A stretch of DNA of 64,000 nucleotides, taken from contig JAWVWS010001017.1 of assembly GCA_033807775.1 (NCBI GenBank), positions 1,103,929-1,167,928 of the forward strand. Direction: 5' to 3'. A program made the position numbers and the translations under genes. Of the stretch, positions 1 through 11,212 are shown piece after piece (the stretch's first letter is position 1; the number at the start of each line of letters is the position of its first letter). The stretch comes from Saussurea involucrata (lineage: Eukaryota; Streptophyta; Magnoliopsida; Asterales; Asteraceae). The notes under the pieces are model-generated. The model was not told where the DNA came from and ran no database searches. It worked only from the letters and a program-made list of their open reading frames with translations.

Positions 1-3000
1 GATTTTTGGATAGCTAACCTCATCTCCAGACATTCAGAGAGACCATACCTTTTTACCGTGTCAGCGCGAATGGTTTCAGATTGGCCATCTTCTCTGAAAA
101 GTTTGATGTCAACAATAGGTACTCCGATAGAGGTTCTTCCAGAGATGAATACCTTGTTGATCTTCGTTGGACGATATCTGAAGTGTATTTTCTCTTTACA
201 CCAAATCAGGGTGGTCTGAGAAACTTCAGTTTTCTTTTCCACGATCTTCTGGGATTCTTCCCAAAGCTTTCGTTGAACTTGAATGGGAACACGTTTCAGC
301 TTGGGGTCTTTGACAGATTCTTGAGTAAGCTTGATGGCGTATTCTCTGTCTTTTTCTTCAGCTTCCTTTCTTTCAGCGATGAGGCGTTCAGCTCTGAGGT
401 GTTCCTTGTATTCAGCTTTTGAAATTCTGAACTTTGGAGGAGCTGAAGGCAGTCGATCACGCCTTAGAATGATTCGCTGATCCTCGAATCGCTTTATTAT
501 TTCCTCTCTTTTCTTCTGTTCTTCTTCTCTTAGCTTTTGAGGAGCTAAGGAAGGTATGTGTCTGTGTGAGAGAGTCTGTTCTTCAGGTTCATCAGTCTCA
601 GAGATCAAATCCAAGACTGGGATTATTTCTTCAGTGGCAGCTGGTATTATTTGTGAAGTCGTAGTTGTGGAGCCTTCAGCGATATCCTCAAACAGGGGAG
701 AGGACTAGCTGAAACACAGCGATCTTACGAGTAAGAACTTGGGAAGAATCAGATAGAGAGAACTGGTTCAAGTGTATAGGCTTGGGTAAAGGAACTGATA
801 GTGTATGATAGAGGAGGGATGGAGTAAGAGATGTTTAGTGTACCTGATAAACCGGCTTTTCAAGCAAGATCATCAGATTTTCATCTTCAGCGACGCTTTT
901 GCCTTTGCCTTTCTCAGCTCCAGAGGCTGAGGACTTTGTCTTCGTCCGCTACCCTGAAGGTTCATTTATCGAGATTCCCTTAAGAGCTTTGATCTTCGGA
1001 GCAGGTTTGACGATAAAGAAGTCATCGTCATCTTCGTCATCGTCATCATTCTTTGGAGAAGAAGATGGTTCATCATCAGGGATGTCGGCGGCTTCATCAT
1101 CTTCTGCTTCGGATTCTTCAGCGTCTTCTTCGAGTTGCTCCCCCTCAGATACAGAGGCGAGCTTCTCGGTTACCTCAGGGTTTTCATCTCCCTGAGGTCC
1201 AGCGGTTGCTTCAGCTTCAATAGTCTTCTCACCCTCTTCAGTGAAGGTGAGGTCTTCGTTCTTCTCTCCCCTGATAGATTCATCATGGGAAAGGTCTTCA
1301 GCGCTCTTGGAAGTGTTTTCAGCGCTCTTCTCCCCCTCTTTTTCATGATGACTGGGGGAGGAATGGGTAGATTCAGCAGCGTTGGTAGGTTCTCTGTCTT
1401 CTTGGCCAGAGAGACCTACACAAGCTTCAATCTTTGCTAATCTGTCTTCAAGGCCAGAAATAGCAGGATTGATCTTCCCGAGCTCAATGCGATCTGTCGC
1501 TGTAAAATGTTCAGGTTCAGGGACAGGGGCAGGAGCAGGAGTATTTACCTTGTGCAGCAGTTGTTCGATCATAGTCTTCATCGAACCAACGTCAGTCTTT
1601 ACAGAGCTTAAGTCAGTCGTCAGAGTGTTGACATTTGTCTTCACAGCAGACATATCTCCCTCTAGTGTTCCAACCGATGTCTTCAGCGTTGTAAATTCGC
1701 TGGACATGGACGAAACTGAGCTTTTGAGAGAAGTGTAGTCTGTGTATATATCAGCGAGCACCTTGGCGAAGTCGCTGAGAGTTTTATCAAGTTGCTTCAT
1801 GTCATCTGTGGAAGCCTTTTTCTCCACCACCATTGTCAGCTTGTTCAGATTATCTCCAGCGTTTGTTACAGCTGAAGAGTTATTGGAGAGAGTAGTGGTG
1901 AGACCTGTCAGCTTTGTTTCCACGGACTTCAGAGAGGCGTTGATATCTCCCAAATTAGGACCTGTAACATATAAAAACTTGTGAACAGAGGAAAGCTCAG
2001 AAGTTTGGGGTTTAGTCACAGTGTTTATGGGTTGTTGATTACCTGCAGGAGGATTTGTGAAATCATCGAAATCACGAGTTCCTGAAAAAAGTTCCATGTC
2101 ATCTTCAAAAGTACCCATGGATTGGTCTGCAGGTCCTGTCTTCATCATTTCTGGATTATCAGCTTTAGCTTCCGTAGAAATGATGGCATCTCTAGTGATA
2201 ACTGGAGGAGAGACCAAATGAGTGGAGGGAGAAGCGAAGGATAAGATTGGAGGTTGGGTTCTGAGTTCAGCGTTGGAATCGCTGAGAAACACTTCATCAG
2301 TCTTTTGAGAGACTGAGGGAGGTTGGGAAGTTTCCAAGTCTGTAATCTCAACGTTTGGAAACGCTGAGATTGGGATTGAAGGGATGGCTTGTTCAGGTGT
2401 GGCAGAGCGTACCACTGAACGTTCCTTCAGCTCTGCAGAAAGAGCTGAGGAGTCTTCAGCATGAGATTGCTGGGGTTGCTCCTTTGTTTTCTTGATCCTT
2501 TTAGAATCAAGTGGGGTGTGAGAGTGTTTCCTTTTAAGAGGAATGGAAGTAGCAACTGGGGTATCAGCGGTGGGTTTGTCCGCTGAAGGAGCTGCAGAAG
2601 TAGAAGAAGTATGAGGGTTAAGAAGAGTTAAGAGTGTAGAAAGACGTACCTCATTTACGGTTTGTTTAAAGTCGAGTATCTTTGGACCGACCTGAGAAAG
2701 TTTCAGGTCACCATTAGTTGGGTAGGTTTCCTTCAGGCCACATTGGAAGATGGCGCTGATGAAACGTGGGTAAGGAACCCATGGTGGTCTGTCAGCGACG
2801 GTGTCCACTCATAGAACCAGGTCATCATAGATGATCGATGCCCAGTCTATGTTGAGACCTTTCAGCAGTGCATAACCCATTGCTTGGTGAGGTTTAACGG
2901 CTTGGTCGGAGGAGCCACTCTTTGCATTCATGCAGCTTATCAGATAAGCGAAGATGAAATTCATCTCGCTGGGCATTTTCGATTTCTTGATGATCGTCAG

Positions 3001-3534
3001 CTTCTTCTCGGGCTTCATGTCTCTGCCTATTTCCTATACATAGCCCATTGCATCGAAGAATGGAATGATAGCTTCCCTCTCTGAATTTTTCTTGGGGTCA
3101 GGGAGGGGAACAAAAGGTTTTTCCTTGGTAGCGATGGGAAGGCTGAGAGCTTTGCGAATAATGGTTGGGGTGATCTTTATGGTGCCATATTCGATATCGC
3201 AGAGGATGCAATATATTATTTTGGAGGGGTCTTTGGCTGAAGGTAATTGAGTGTGTCTCGCTGAGTACCAGAATTGTGAGAGCAAAAGCTGATGTGCAGG
3301 AGGTGTTATGGTCAGGGCTGTGGAGATGCAACAATTCTTCAGAAATTTCACAGCATCATCTAGATGTGTGACTTGCTTTCAAGGAGGAAACTCGAGAAGC
3401 GCAGAGAGGTTGTTCACCTTAGTCCAATCCAGTTTGTCAAGTTCAAACTTGACTTGTGGAGCCTTGAGGATTTCCACTTCCTTAGAGTCAGCGGAGATGT
3501 TCTCAGCGGTAGCAGGAATGTCAGACGAGGTCAT
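1..3534 (-). pseudogene. Env-like gene of C1, several stops and one frameshift, continues past the left edge
   Basis: One frame starts at ATG 3534 and stays readable to about 690. It is interrupted by TGA 3379-3381, TAG 3034-3036, TGA 2809-2811, TAG 949-951 and TAA 835-837, all in the same frame. It then ends at TGA 688-690, and reading resumes in another frame, open from about 704 to base 1. The first ~170 codons form a conserved-looking head domain (QFWYSARHTQ, ALSLPIATKEK). Next come a Ser/Thr/Pro-rich region with a basic KRKHSHTPL stretch, a coiled coil (1567-1734), an acidic Asp/Glu/Ser tract (about 1020-1130) and, in the last frame, a charged Lys/Glu-rich coil. I see no signal peptide. 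Known family context: Sireviruses carry an env-like gene after pol, of unknown function. Total length exceeds 1,150 codons, long for that class. Confidence 0.8.
1567..1734 (-). repeat. Four tandem 14-codon repeats in the env-like coiled coil
   Basis: Exactly 168 bp encodes four consecutive 14-residue units: TSLKSSVSSMSSEF, TTLKTSVGTLEGDM, SAVKTNVNTLTTDL and SSVKTDVGSMKTMI. Lys at position 4, Val at 7 and Leu/Met at 10 recur in each. Fourteen residues equal two heptads, so the units fit a continuous coiled coil, as in fibrous trimer shafts. The oligomeric state is inference. Confidence 0.85.
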
Positions 3535-4494
3535 TTCTCTGTATTTAACAGTTCAACCAAAGATGTTAACAAATAAGAATGATCTTAATGTGGAAAGAAT
3601 TTCCAATAAGATGTTTCGAATTTTATCCATTTCATTCAGACACAAATGTCTTAATGAAGATTAGGGTTTTTCTTGATTTTTGAAACGAAATGTAAAACCC
3701 ATTTTCTTGTTTTCCAGTTTTCTAAGAAGAAATAGATTCTGGAAACGAATGAAGAACAAGTTTAAGATTTTGCATTTAAACTTGAAGAACAACCATGAAA
3801 TGGTTGTGTTCATAAAACCACGAAAGAAAATGATTTCATTTTACGAAGTTCTTTTGTTTGATCTTGTTAAAACAATGAGAAGATCGGAAACAAGTTATAC
3901 GCATTCGGTAATAAATAAGAACATATTAACCTTGATGTTTGATGAGGAAGATGATGAACAGTTCTTGACGATTTTGAAATCACAAATGCAACAGTGAATT
4001 CTTTCTTGCGGAGGAAGATTGATCGCGTAAAAGAAAAATATAAACAAGGAGTTTGTTTATATAGAGATTTTAGAAAGAGAAAATCTTGGAAGTTTGAATG
4101 AGACGTGCAAACGTGTGTCAGGAAGAGAAAACGTGCCTGGGTTTATCCGTTGCAATGACGTCACAACTGTCCTTTCATATTCTTGGTTGTCTCTGAGGTT
4201 TTGAAAAACTCAGAGATACTTTTGAAAACATGAAGTACTGAATGAAAATATTCAGTGAAGGTTTTAAGAAATTTCAAAATATCGCTGTTAAGGAAGAGAT
4301 ATTCAGCGATGCATTTTGTTTTGAAATCTTGCATTTTCATGTGATTGTCAGAGAGAGTAAACATACCTTGATATCAGTGAATCAAGTTTATTCAGAGAGA
4401 AGATGATAGAATGGGTTATACAAGTTGATTTTATCCTTACGCTGATTAATGTGAACCGCTGAAGATTTTATCCTTCAAAGTTCAGCATTCCAAG
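3535..4494 (-). other. C1 spacer between pol and the env-like gene
   Basis: About 960 bp without a convincing coding frame. It contains several CAGCG words like the rest of C1 and AT-rich stretches. Its position fits a leader or promoter region for the env-like gene, but no clear element is visible. Confidence 0.6.
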
Positions 4495-5445
4495 CTAGCT
4501 GATGAGAAAGTTGAATCTTGTCTCATCAAGAGGTTTGGTAAATAAGTCAGCTAACTGATAATCAGTTGGGATAAAATGAAGTTCTATATCACCATTCATC
4601 ACATGATCTCTGATAAAATGATATCTGATTTCTATATGTTTGGTCTTTGAATGTAGTACTGGATTGTTTGCTATAGCGATGGCACTTGTGCTGTCGCAAT
4701 AGATTGGAATTTTGGAGAGCTGAAGATCATAGTCTAGTAGCTGATTTCTCAACCACAAGACTTGAGAACAACAGCTTCCAGCAGCTACATATTCAGCTTC
4801 AGCTGTGGAGGTGGACACTGAATTTTGCTTTTTACTTGTCCAACTTACCAGCTTTCCACCTAGGAGCTGACATCCTCCTGTGGTGCTTTTCCTATCCATT
4901 TTGCAACCTGCAAAATCACTATCTGAATAGGCGGTTAGATCAAATCCTGAATCTTTGGGATACCAAAGACCTAGATTCGCTGTACCCTTAAGATATCGAA
5001 AGATTCGCTTTACAGCTTTCATATGAGATATCTTAGGTTCAGCTTGATATCGTGCACACAAGCATGTTGCAAACATAATATCGGGTCGGCTAGCTGTAAG
5101 ATACAATAGTGAGCCGATCATCCCACGGTACAGCGTGACATTGACAGGAACACCCTTTGTGTCCTTATCAAGTGTCAGCGGTGGTGCCATAGGGGTTTTC
5201 ACAGCTGAACTTTCAGTTAAGTCGAATTTCTTCAGCATATCTTTAACATATTTTCCCTGATTAATGAAAGTTCCTTTTTCAGTTTGCTTAATCTGAAGAC
5301 CAAGGAAATATGTTAGTTCACCCATCATGCTCATTTTAAACTCATCTTTCATTCTATCAGCGAAACGAGTACAAAGCTCAGGGTTAGTAGAACCAAATAT
5401 AATGTCATCAACATATATTTGAACTAGAATGATATGACCTTTCAC
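4495..5445 (-). pseudogene. pol: C1 pol, C-terminal part: reverse transcriptase YVDD region and RNase H
   Basis: The 316-codon frame begins just upstream of the reverse transcriptase catalytic YVDD (residues 12-15). It then carries the thumb region and a Copia RNase H with AYSDSDFAG, STAEAEYVA, YCDSTSA and the terminal ADLFTKPLD motif shared by plant Copia polyproteins. It is out of frame with the upstream pol segment. The break falls in a run of seven T (minus strand) at about 5451-5457; one extra T would restore frame, so polymerase slippage is the simplest cause. Pol normally ends soon after this motif, so the stop at 4495 looks genuine. Confidence 0.9.
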
Positions 5446-7757
5446 TTTTCTAAAAAAAGCGTTTTGTCAATCTTACCTCTCTCAAATTTTTCAATATGGA
5501 GATAAGTGGAAAGAGTGTCATACCATGCACGTGGAGCTTGCTTCAAGCCATAAAGTGCCTTATCCAGTTTATAAACATAATCTGGACGCTTAGGATCTGA
5601 GAATCCTGGAGGTTGTTCCACATACACTTCTTCATTCAGCTTTCCATTTAGAAACGCTGACTTGACATCCATCTGATGTACTTTGAAGTTCTTGTGTACA
5701 GCATATGCTAAGAATAGACGAATAGATTCAAGTCTTGCTACAGGAGCAAATGTTTCGTCATAATCTATGCCTTCCTCTTGTCTGTATCCCTGAGCAACAA
5801 GACGAGCTTTGTTGCGGGTTACAGTACCATGTTCGTCCAACTTGTTTCGATAGACCCATTTAGTGCCTATCACAGTTTTGTCAGTTGGTCTTCGAACAAG
5901 TTTCCAAACTTTGTTTCTTTCAAATTCAGTCAGCTCTTCTTGCATGGCGCTGACCCAGTTTGGATCTTTGAGGGCATCATCTACTTTCTTTGGTTCAGTT
6001 AGTGAAATAAAATTTACAAATAAACAAATATTACCTGCATTTCGTCGAGTCTGAATCCCAGCGTTTGGATCACCAAGAATTTGATCAATTGGGTGATTTA
6101 TAGTCCATCGCTGAGCCGGAACGTGAGACGCTGACTCAACTTGAACTTGAGGAGCTGAAGATGAAGCTTCAGCGATGTCGGGAGTATTAGCCAAGAGAGG
6201 AATTGATGCAGTTGTCATTATATTCACTGATTGCTGAGAAGTAGATGGAAGGTCTGAGACATTTGGATCAACTGCAGGTATAGTGTTTATAGGAACAGTT
6301 GAGACCCATGATGTTTCAGCTTCACTATTCTGCATGTTTGGAATGATAGTGGGACTATCATCTTCTACTGGTTGAGCATGAGGAGTGGGAAAATATTCTG
6401 AATCACCAAGATGAGAAAACATCCATTGATTCAGTTCTTCTATATCAGCGTTCGGTTTAGAGTTCGCTGAACGGGATTCGTCAAACGTGACGTGAATAGT
6501 TTCTTCCACAGTTTGTCTTCTTCGATTGAAGACTGTGAAGGCTTTGGAAACTGAGGAGTATCCAAGAAATATTCCATCATCAGCCTTAGGATCGAACTTT
6601 CCAAGAGCATCTCTATTGTTCAGTATGAAACACTGACATCCAAAGATGTGAAGAAAGCTGATTGAGGGCTTTCTCCCATGAAAAAGTTCATAGGCTGTTT
6701 TATTGAATCTTTTTACTATCAGCGACCTGTTTTGCGTAAAACAAGCAGTGTTGACAGCTTCTGCCCAAAACTGAGTAGGCAGGTGAGAATTGTTGAGCAT
6801 TGAACGTGCAGCTTCAATAATGGTTCTATTTCTTCTTTTAGCGACTCCATTTTGTTGCGGTGTTCTCACTGAAGAAAAGTTGTGAGAAATACCCTTACTC
6901 TCAAAGAAGGAATCAAGAGAACTGTTTTTGAATTCAGTTCCATGATCACTCCTTATTGAGCGAACGGTCAGATTGTTCAGGGTTTCCATCTTCCGAATAA
7001 AGGTGATGAGTTCTTCAGGGGTGTCACTCTTAGAACGGAGAAACATTACCCAAGTGAAGCGAGAGAATTCATCAACTATGACCAGCGTATATTTCTTTCC
7101 AGCGATGGATTGTTTGTTAACAGGGCCAAACAAATCCATATGGAGTAGTTGTAGAGGAGATGACACTAAAGAAACTTGCTTTGATTTAAAGCTTGCTTTT
7201 GTCTGCTTCCCTTTTTCACACGCTGAACATAACGACTCTTTGGCGTATGAAAGCTGAGGTAGACCAGTGACTAACTCTTTTGAAGAAAGAGTGTTCAGTG
7301 TCTTGAAATTTAGATGAGATAGCCTCTTATGCCATAGCCAGTTGACATCAGATGAGGCCTTTGAGAAGAAACATGAGTTCTCAGTGGTTTTTGAGTCCAT
7401 GTTTATTACATAAACATTTTCCAAACGATAACCGCTGGGAGCTATCTTCTCCTTTTTGTCAGAGACAAAGCAGGATTCCTTAGTAAAGATTACTTTGTTA
7501 TCCATGTCGCAAAGCTGACTGATGCTTAGAAGATTATGCTTTAGCCCTTCAACATATGCGACTCTTCTGAAGGAGGTTGTACCATTTGAAAGTACACCAT
7601 ACCCTCGGGTATGTCCTTTTCCATTTCCACCGAAAGTCACAGAGGGACCCTTCTCTTCCTTGTATTCAGCGAGCAGGCTTTTCTTACCAGTCATGTGTCT
7701 AGAGCATCCGCTATCGAGATACCAGATACCCTTCTTAACCTGTAATACAAAGGAAGA
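5442..7757 (-). pseudogene. pol: C1 pol, N-terminal part: protease, integrase and start of reverse transcriptase
   Basis: The coding frame begins right after TAA 7758-7760, before the first ATG, because the protease motif WYLDSGCSRHMTG lies at about 7665-7705. Next come the pre-integrase zinc motif (HKRLSHLNF then CSACEKGKQ), the integrase core with its two Asp residues (HMDLFGP, IRSDHGTEF), and reverse transcriptase from about codon 585 (KDPNWVSAMQEE) to the T-run frameshift. The third catalytic residue is missing: the DD35E glutamate is Lys (AAA at 6837-6839) in GVAKRRNRT, at the right spacing from the second Asp. This integrase would be dead even if the frame were intact. Confidence 0.9.
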
Positions 7758-8281
7758 TTAGTTTTTCTTGGGTACCCACTTAACCATGTATACACGTTTG
7801 TCAGTGGAAGTAGTTGGAATGGAAGGTTCAGCAGTCTTCGCAGCATTTGAGGATTCAGCTTTGTCTTTCTTCACTTTGGTTAATTTTTTAACCTCAGTGG
7901 TAGAATTCACCTTGACCTGATTTGCACCAGGGTTGGTCTTCTTTGCCTTGGGGGCAATCTTCACCTTAGCTATCTTTTCAGCTTTGGTGGCTGTGGGGCA
8001 CTTATTAGCAATATGATCAGTGAGTCCACAGTGATAACATTTCCTATAGCTGAAAGTAGTTCTAGGACCATTTGTATGCTGAGCTTTTAATTTAGAATTA
8101 GAAGTACCAGCACCAAGTAAGCTATTTGCTTTAGAAATGGGACGAACATTCAGTTCTTCAGATTTCTTACCAAGGACATCCAATCTGAGTCTAGGAGTAG
8201 ATCGCTGAATAAATCCAGATATCTGCTTCCTTGATCCAGAGGGATGAGCCACTGAAGCTTTAGAAGCATTCAGTTTTGGTA
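7758..8281 (-). pseudogene. gag: C1 gag C-terminal segment with a second CCHC knuckle
   Basis: A 164-codon frame with CYHCGLTDHIANKC followed by a Lys/Ala-rich basic tail that ends in WVPKKN and TAA. It is the same frame as the protease segment downstream, and follows gag in a different frame, so a one-base indel separates them at about 8290-8345. The TAA is followed 15 nt later by a pyrimidine-rich stretch ending in ATTACAG|GT, which resembles a 3' splice site. The same stop-plus-CAG arrangement occurs in S4 at about 18139-18197. Confidence 0.75.
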
Positions 8282-10171
8282 CTAAGGTACCCTTCTGAGG
8301 ATTCTGGTAAATAACAATTCCTTTACCTTTGTCTTTACAGACAAAGGTAGGTTTGAATAAACCATTTTCTCCTTGCCTTTTGAGGAGGTAGGAGTTTCCT
8401 CAGGGATTGGTGTAATGGACGAGGAGCACTGAGAAGATGAAGTATCAGCGACTGAGGATACGAACGTTCCAAATTTAAGCATTGAACGCTCAGTGGTTGG
8501 TTTTGAAGTTTCATATTTGTAACCCAAACCACGTTTATCACTCAGTGGAATTTGAGACTTTATTATCTCAGTGATCTTTGTTGAAGAATTACACCATCCT
8601 TCAACAGTAGCTTTTTCAGCCTTTAATGCAGCGATAGCTTCTGCTCGTTCGATTTTGACTAGCTGATTTAAATATACTTGATCTTTAAAATCTTCTTCAA
8701 TTTTAGAAAGCTTTTCTATTTGAAGGTGGCAATTTTTAAGCTTTTCAGCGAGATCAAGATTTTGGTTTTCAACCACAGTTTTGCCGTTCATGGCTTCGTA
8801 TAAACTTCTAGTCAAGAGATCGATCTTACGGAGACTATCAGCTTCATCAATATTTGCAATATTGGTAAAGAAAGAAGGTGATACCTGAATGGCAGATGTT
8901 GAAGTGGAGGGAATGTCTGAACTTTCTTCTTCTTCTTCAATCTTAGCCATGAGACATTGATTTGCTTCATCATCTTCAGAGTCAGATGATGATGCTTCTT
9001 CATCAGAAGCAGCCCAATCATAGTCAGCCATCAGGCCTTTGCCTTTCTTCTTAAAGCTTTTCAGCTTCGCATATTTTTCTTTCAGCTTTGAGTATTTGTC
9101 ATCTTTATTCCTTGGAACAAAGGATTTTTTTGTAAAAGCTGAGGGTCTAGAAACTTTCTTAGACCTGCACTCGTTAGCAAAATGTCCTACTTTTTCGCAG
9201 TTAAAACAAGTAGCAGTAGCCTTATCAACAAAAACTGATGATTTAGGCTTGTCAGTTATGGAAAGAGGTTTGTTCTTTCTAAACATTTTCTTCTTGGCAA
9301 ATCTCCTGAACTTCTTAGTTAGGAGAGCCAAAGATTCATCATCTGAAAAATCAGAATCTGATGACCTTTCAGAGTTACTCTCTAACTCAGTGATAGTGAC
9401 CGAGGGTCGCTGAGTAGAAGGTTCCTCTGAGATTAAAGCAACAGGGGTGCTTTTGGAATCTTTTACAAGATTCTTCTTAAGATGGCTTGATTGCTCATGA
9501 TTCAGCAACGTGCCATATAAGGTAGCAAGGGTCATTGATTTTAGATCCTTTGACAGCTTGAGACACATAGAATAATTGTCCCAGCTTTCAGGTAAACATT
9601 CTAGAAACTTTGTCAACACCTCAAAGTTAGAATATTCCTTACCAACAGTTTTCAAATCTATAATTAAACAATTAAAACGGTGGTGAACTTCAGAGAGAGT
9701 TTCATTCTTACCAGAAATGAAGCTTTCGTATTGTCTTACCAGGTTGATCTTTCTTGAGTCCTGGACTTCAGACGTTCCTTCATACTGAACACATATTGTG
9801 TCCCACATGGCTTTTGATGTTTTTAGGTTCATGACGGAATGGTAGACTTCGTCAGGAAGGGCCATGGATAGTATGGATCTGGCTTTTGTATCTATAGCCA
9901 CTTTCTTCTTATCTTCGTCGGTCCACATGTGTATTTCCTTAGGAATCAGCCTTTCTGGAATAGCAGGTCTATTTGCAGTGGCCGGAACTGAAGGATCAAT
10001 TGTTACAGGGATGTATGGGCCGTTTTCAAGATAGTAAGGCATAGTGGGGTCTACACCTTCTAAGAAGAGTGTCATCCTATTTTTCCATAAGTTGAAGTTG
10101 TCTCTGGAAAATCTAGGGGGTTTTGCAAGAGAACCATTGTCTATATAATTTGTGTTTGTGTTGGTGGCCAT
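8282..10171 (-). pseudogene. gag: C1 gag, frame-shifted at its 3' end
   Basis: 629 codons from the first ATG after the primer site. The N-terminus (KPPRFSRDNFNLWKNRM) and the middle match plant Copia Gag of the UBN2/DUF4219 type, the capsid-like part of the particle. The CCHC nucleic-acid knuckle CFNCEKVGHFANEC is at 9167-9208, flanked by basic residues. After it come an acidic region and a short coiled coil (about 8600-8800), common in Sirevirus-like Gag. The last ~15 residues are out of frame relative to the downstream segment. The 80-bp leader 10172-10251 holds only the primer site. Confidence 0.9.
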
Positions 10172-10235
10172 TTTCAGATAATAGCAAGGAAGAGAAATAT
10201 CTTAGATTAGATCTTGTTTATGAGATTAAACAAAT

Positions 10236-10249
10236 CCGCTCTGATACCA
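10236..10249 (-). promoter_or_regulatory. C1 primer-binding site (initiator tRNA-Met)
   Basis: On the minus strand this reads TGGTATCAGAGCGG, the standard plant Copia/Gypsy site complementary to the 3' end of initiator tRNA-Met. It lies 2 bp inside the LTR end and sets the LTR boundary at 10252. Confidence 0.93.
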
Positions 10250-10251
10250 CT

Positions 10252-11212
10252 TGTTGGTCACGAAGGCCTATACAAGTTTGTAGATGGGGGGGTTGAATAC
10301 AAACACACAGATTTTACTTTTCTAAATTGTTTATTGATAAATCATTAACAATTTACAGCTTGTTGCGGAAACAAGATTAAGGATAAACCTAAATCTAAAC
10401 AAGTTGGAACACTAAGGTTTCTTGCACTAAGAGAGATAAGGAAATTACTAATAATAACCTATCTTGAGATAAGAGATTGAACTTGTCCAGAATTAGCAAG
10501 TTACTTCAAATGAAGTGAGTTCATCTCTTTATATGCTGCATGCATTTAATGCAAGTCAGTATATACTTTACACGTGTCATCAGCTGGTTGGTTGCATGTC
10601 ATTGACCTTTGTTGACAACCTTAGTAGCCGTATGGATGAACAGTGTAGTATCAGAGTGGTTGTACGATTTCAGATTTTCGGAGGTTCTTTTCTGACATTT
10701 CGTACGGAGTCGTGCAAGGGTGGATAAGACAAAAGTATTTTGTACGGAGGACTTCATGATCAGCTTTTCGTTGATTCAGCGATTATCATTTTCTATTCAG
10801 CGAATGATAAAGTTCAGCGATAGCTGAAGTCTTGTACTTGATACTTCACGTTGAGTGGACAAATCTGAGTCTTCGTTGATCCGCATCAGTTCATTAGGAG
10901 ACTTGTCGCTGGTTCTTGAGCTTGATCTTCGTCAGCGTAGAACCTTTGTTGACGTGAAACTTGTCTTCAGGGATCATAAGTAAACAACTAACTTATCAGC
11001 GATCATCATAATGACTGAACAGACTCAGAGCATTAATGGTGAACAGTTTCGCTGAATGTTTAACTTAAAGAGCGAGAGTTCCTATCAGCGGTACTGGAAG
11101 ATCTTAGTACTTATCAGCGATAGTGAAACTCTGATACATATTGTTTACATACAATTTTCACTAAGTATTTAAGAGAGGGTCATTATCAAATCACTGAGGG
11201 TTTGGATCAACA
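10252..11212 (-). repeat. C1 5' LTR (961 bp)
   Basis: It starts TGTTGGTC and ends GATCAACA, a terminal inverted repeat with one mismatch. A TATAAAGA box on the minus strand is at 10526-10533. About nine copies of CAGCG(A) or its complement cluster at 10775-11125. The outer flank (TATATATG from 11213) is C2 LTR sequence. Confidence 0.85.
10526..10533 (-). promoter_or_regulatory. Likely C1 LTR TATA box
   Basis: Minus-strand TATAAAGA within the LTR, upstream of gag in the correct orientation. Called from sequence only. Confidence 0.5.

Larger units (their letters stand above)
1..11212 (-). mobile_element. C1: Sirevirus-like Ty1/copia retrotransposon, left end outside the window
   Basis: Reading the minus strand from the right: a 961-bp 5' LTR (10252-11212), a primer site complementary to initiator tRNA-Met (10236-10249), gag with a CCHC knuckle, protease, integrase, reverse transcriptase and RNase H in Copia order, a 960-bp spacer, and an env-like frame still open at base 1. 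A gene after pol and a size above 11 kb are typical of the Sirevirus lineage. The right LTR end (GATCAACA) abuts an AT-rich stretch of a C2 LTR, so C1 inserted into C2. The left LTR and target duplication lie outside the window. All frames are damaged, so this copy is not autonomous. Confidence 0.9.

Noticed and set aside
81..1984. Plus-strand frames over the left 2 kb (113, 98, 101, 118 and 80 codons)
   Set aside because: They lie opposite the env-like gene; Ser/Phe-rich composition is the mirror of its Glu/Asp-rich coding.
3680..3997. Plus-strand 105-codon frame in the C1 spacer
   Set aside because: AT-rich, Lys/Phe-rich, no domain, opposite strand to the element; likely chance.
5442..5460. 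Programmed -1 frameshift in C1 pol
   Set aside because: A T-run frameshift inside reverse transcriptase, upstream of the catalytic residues, makes no sense for Copia expression; slippage mutation is simpler.
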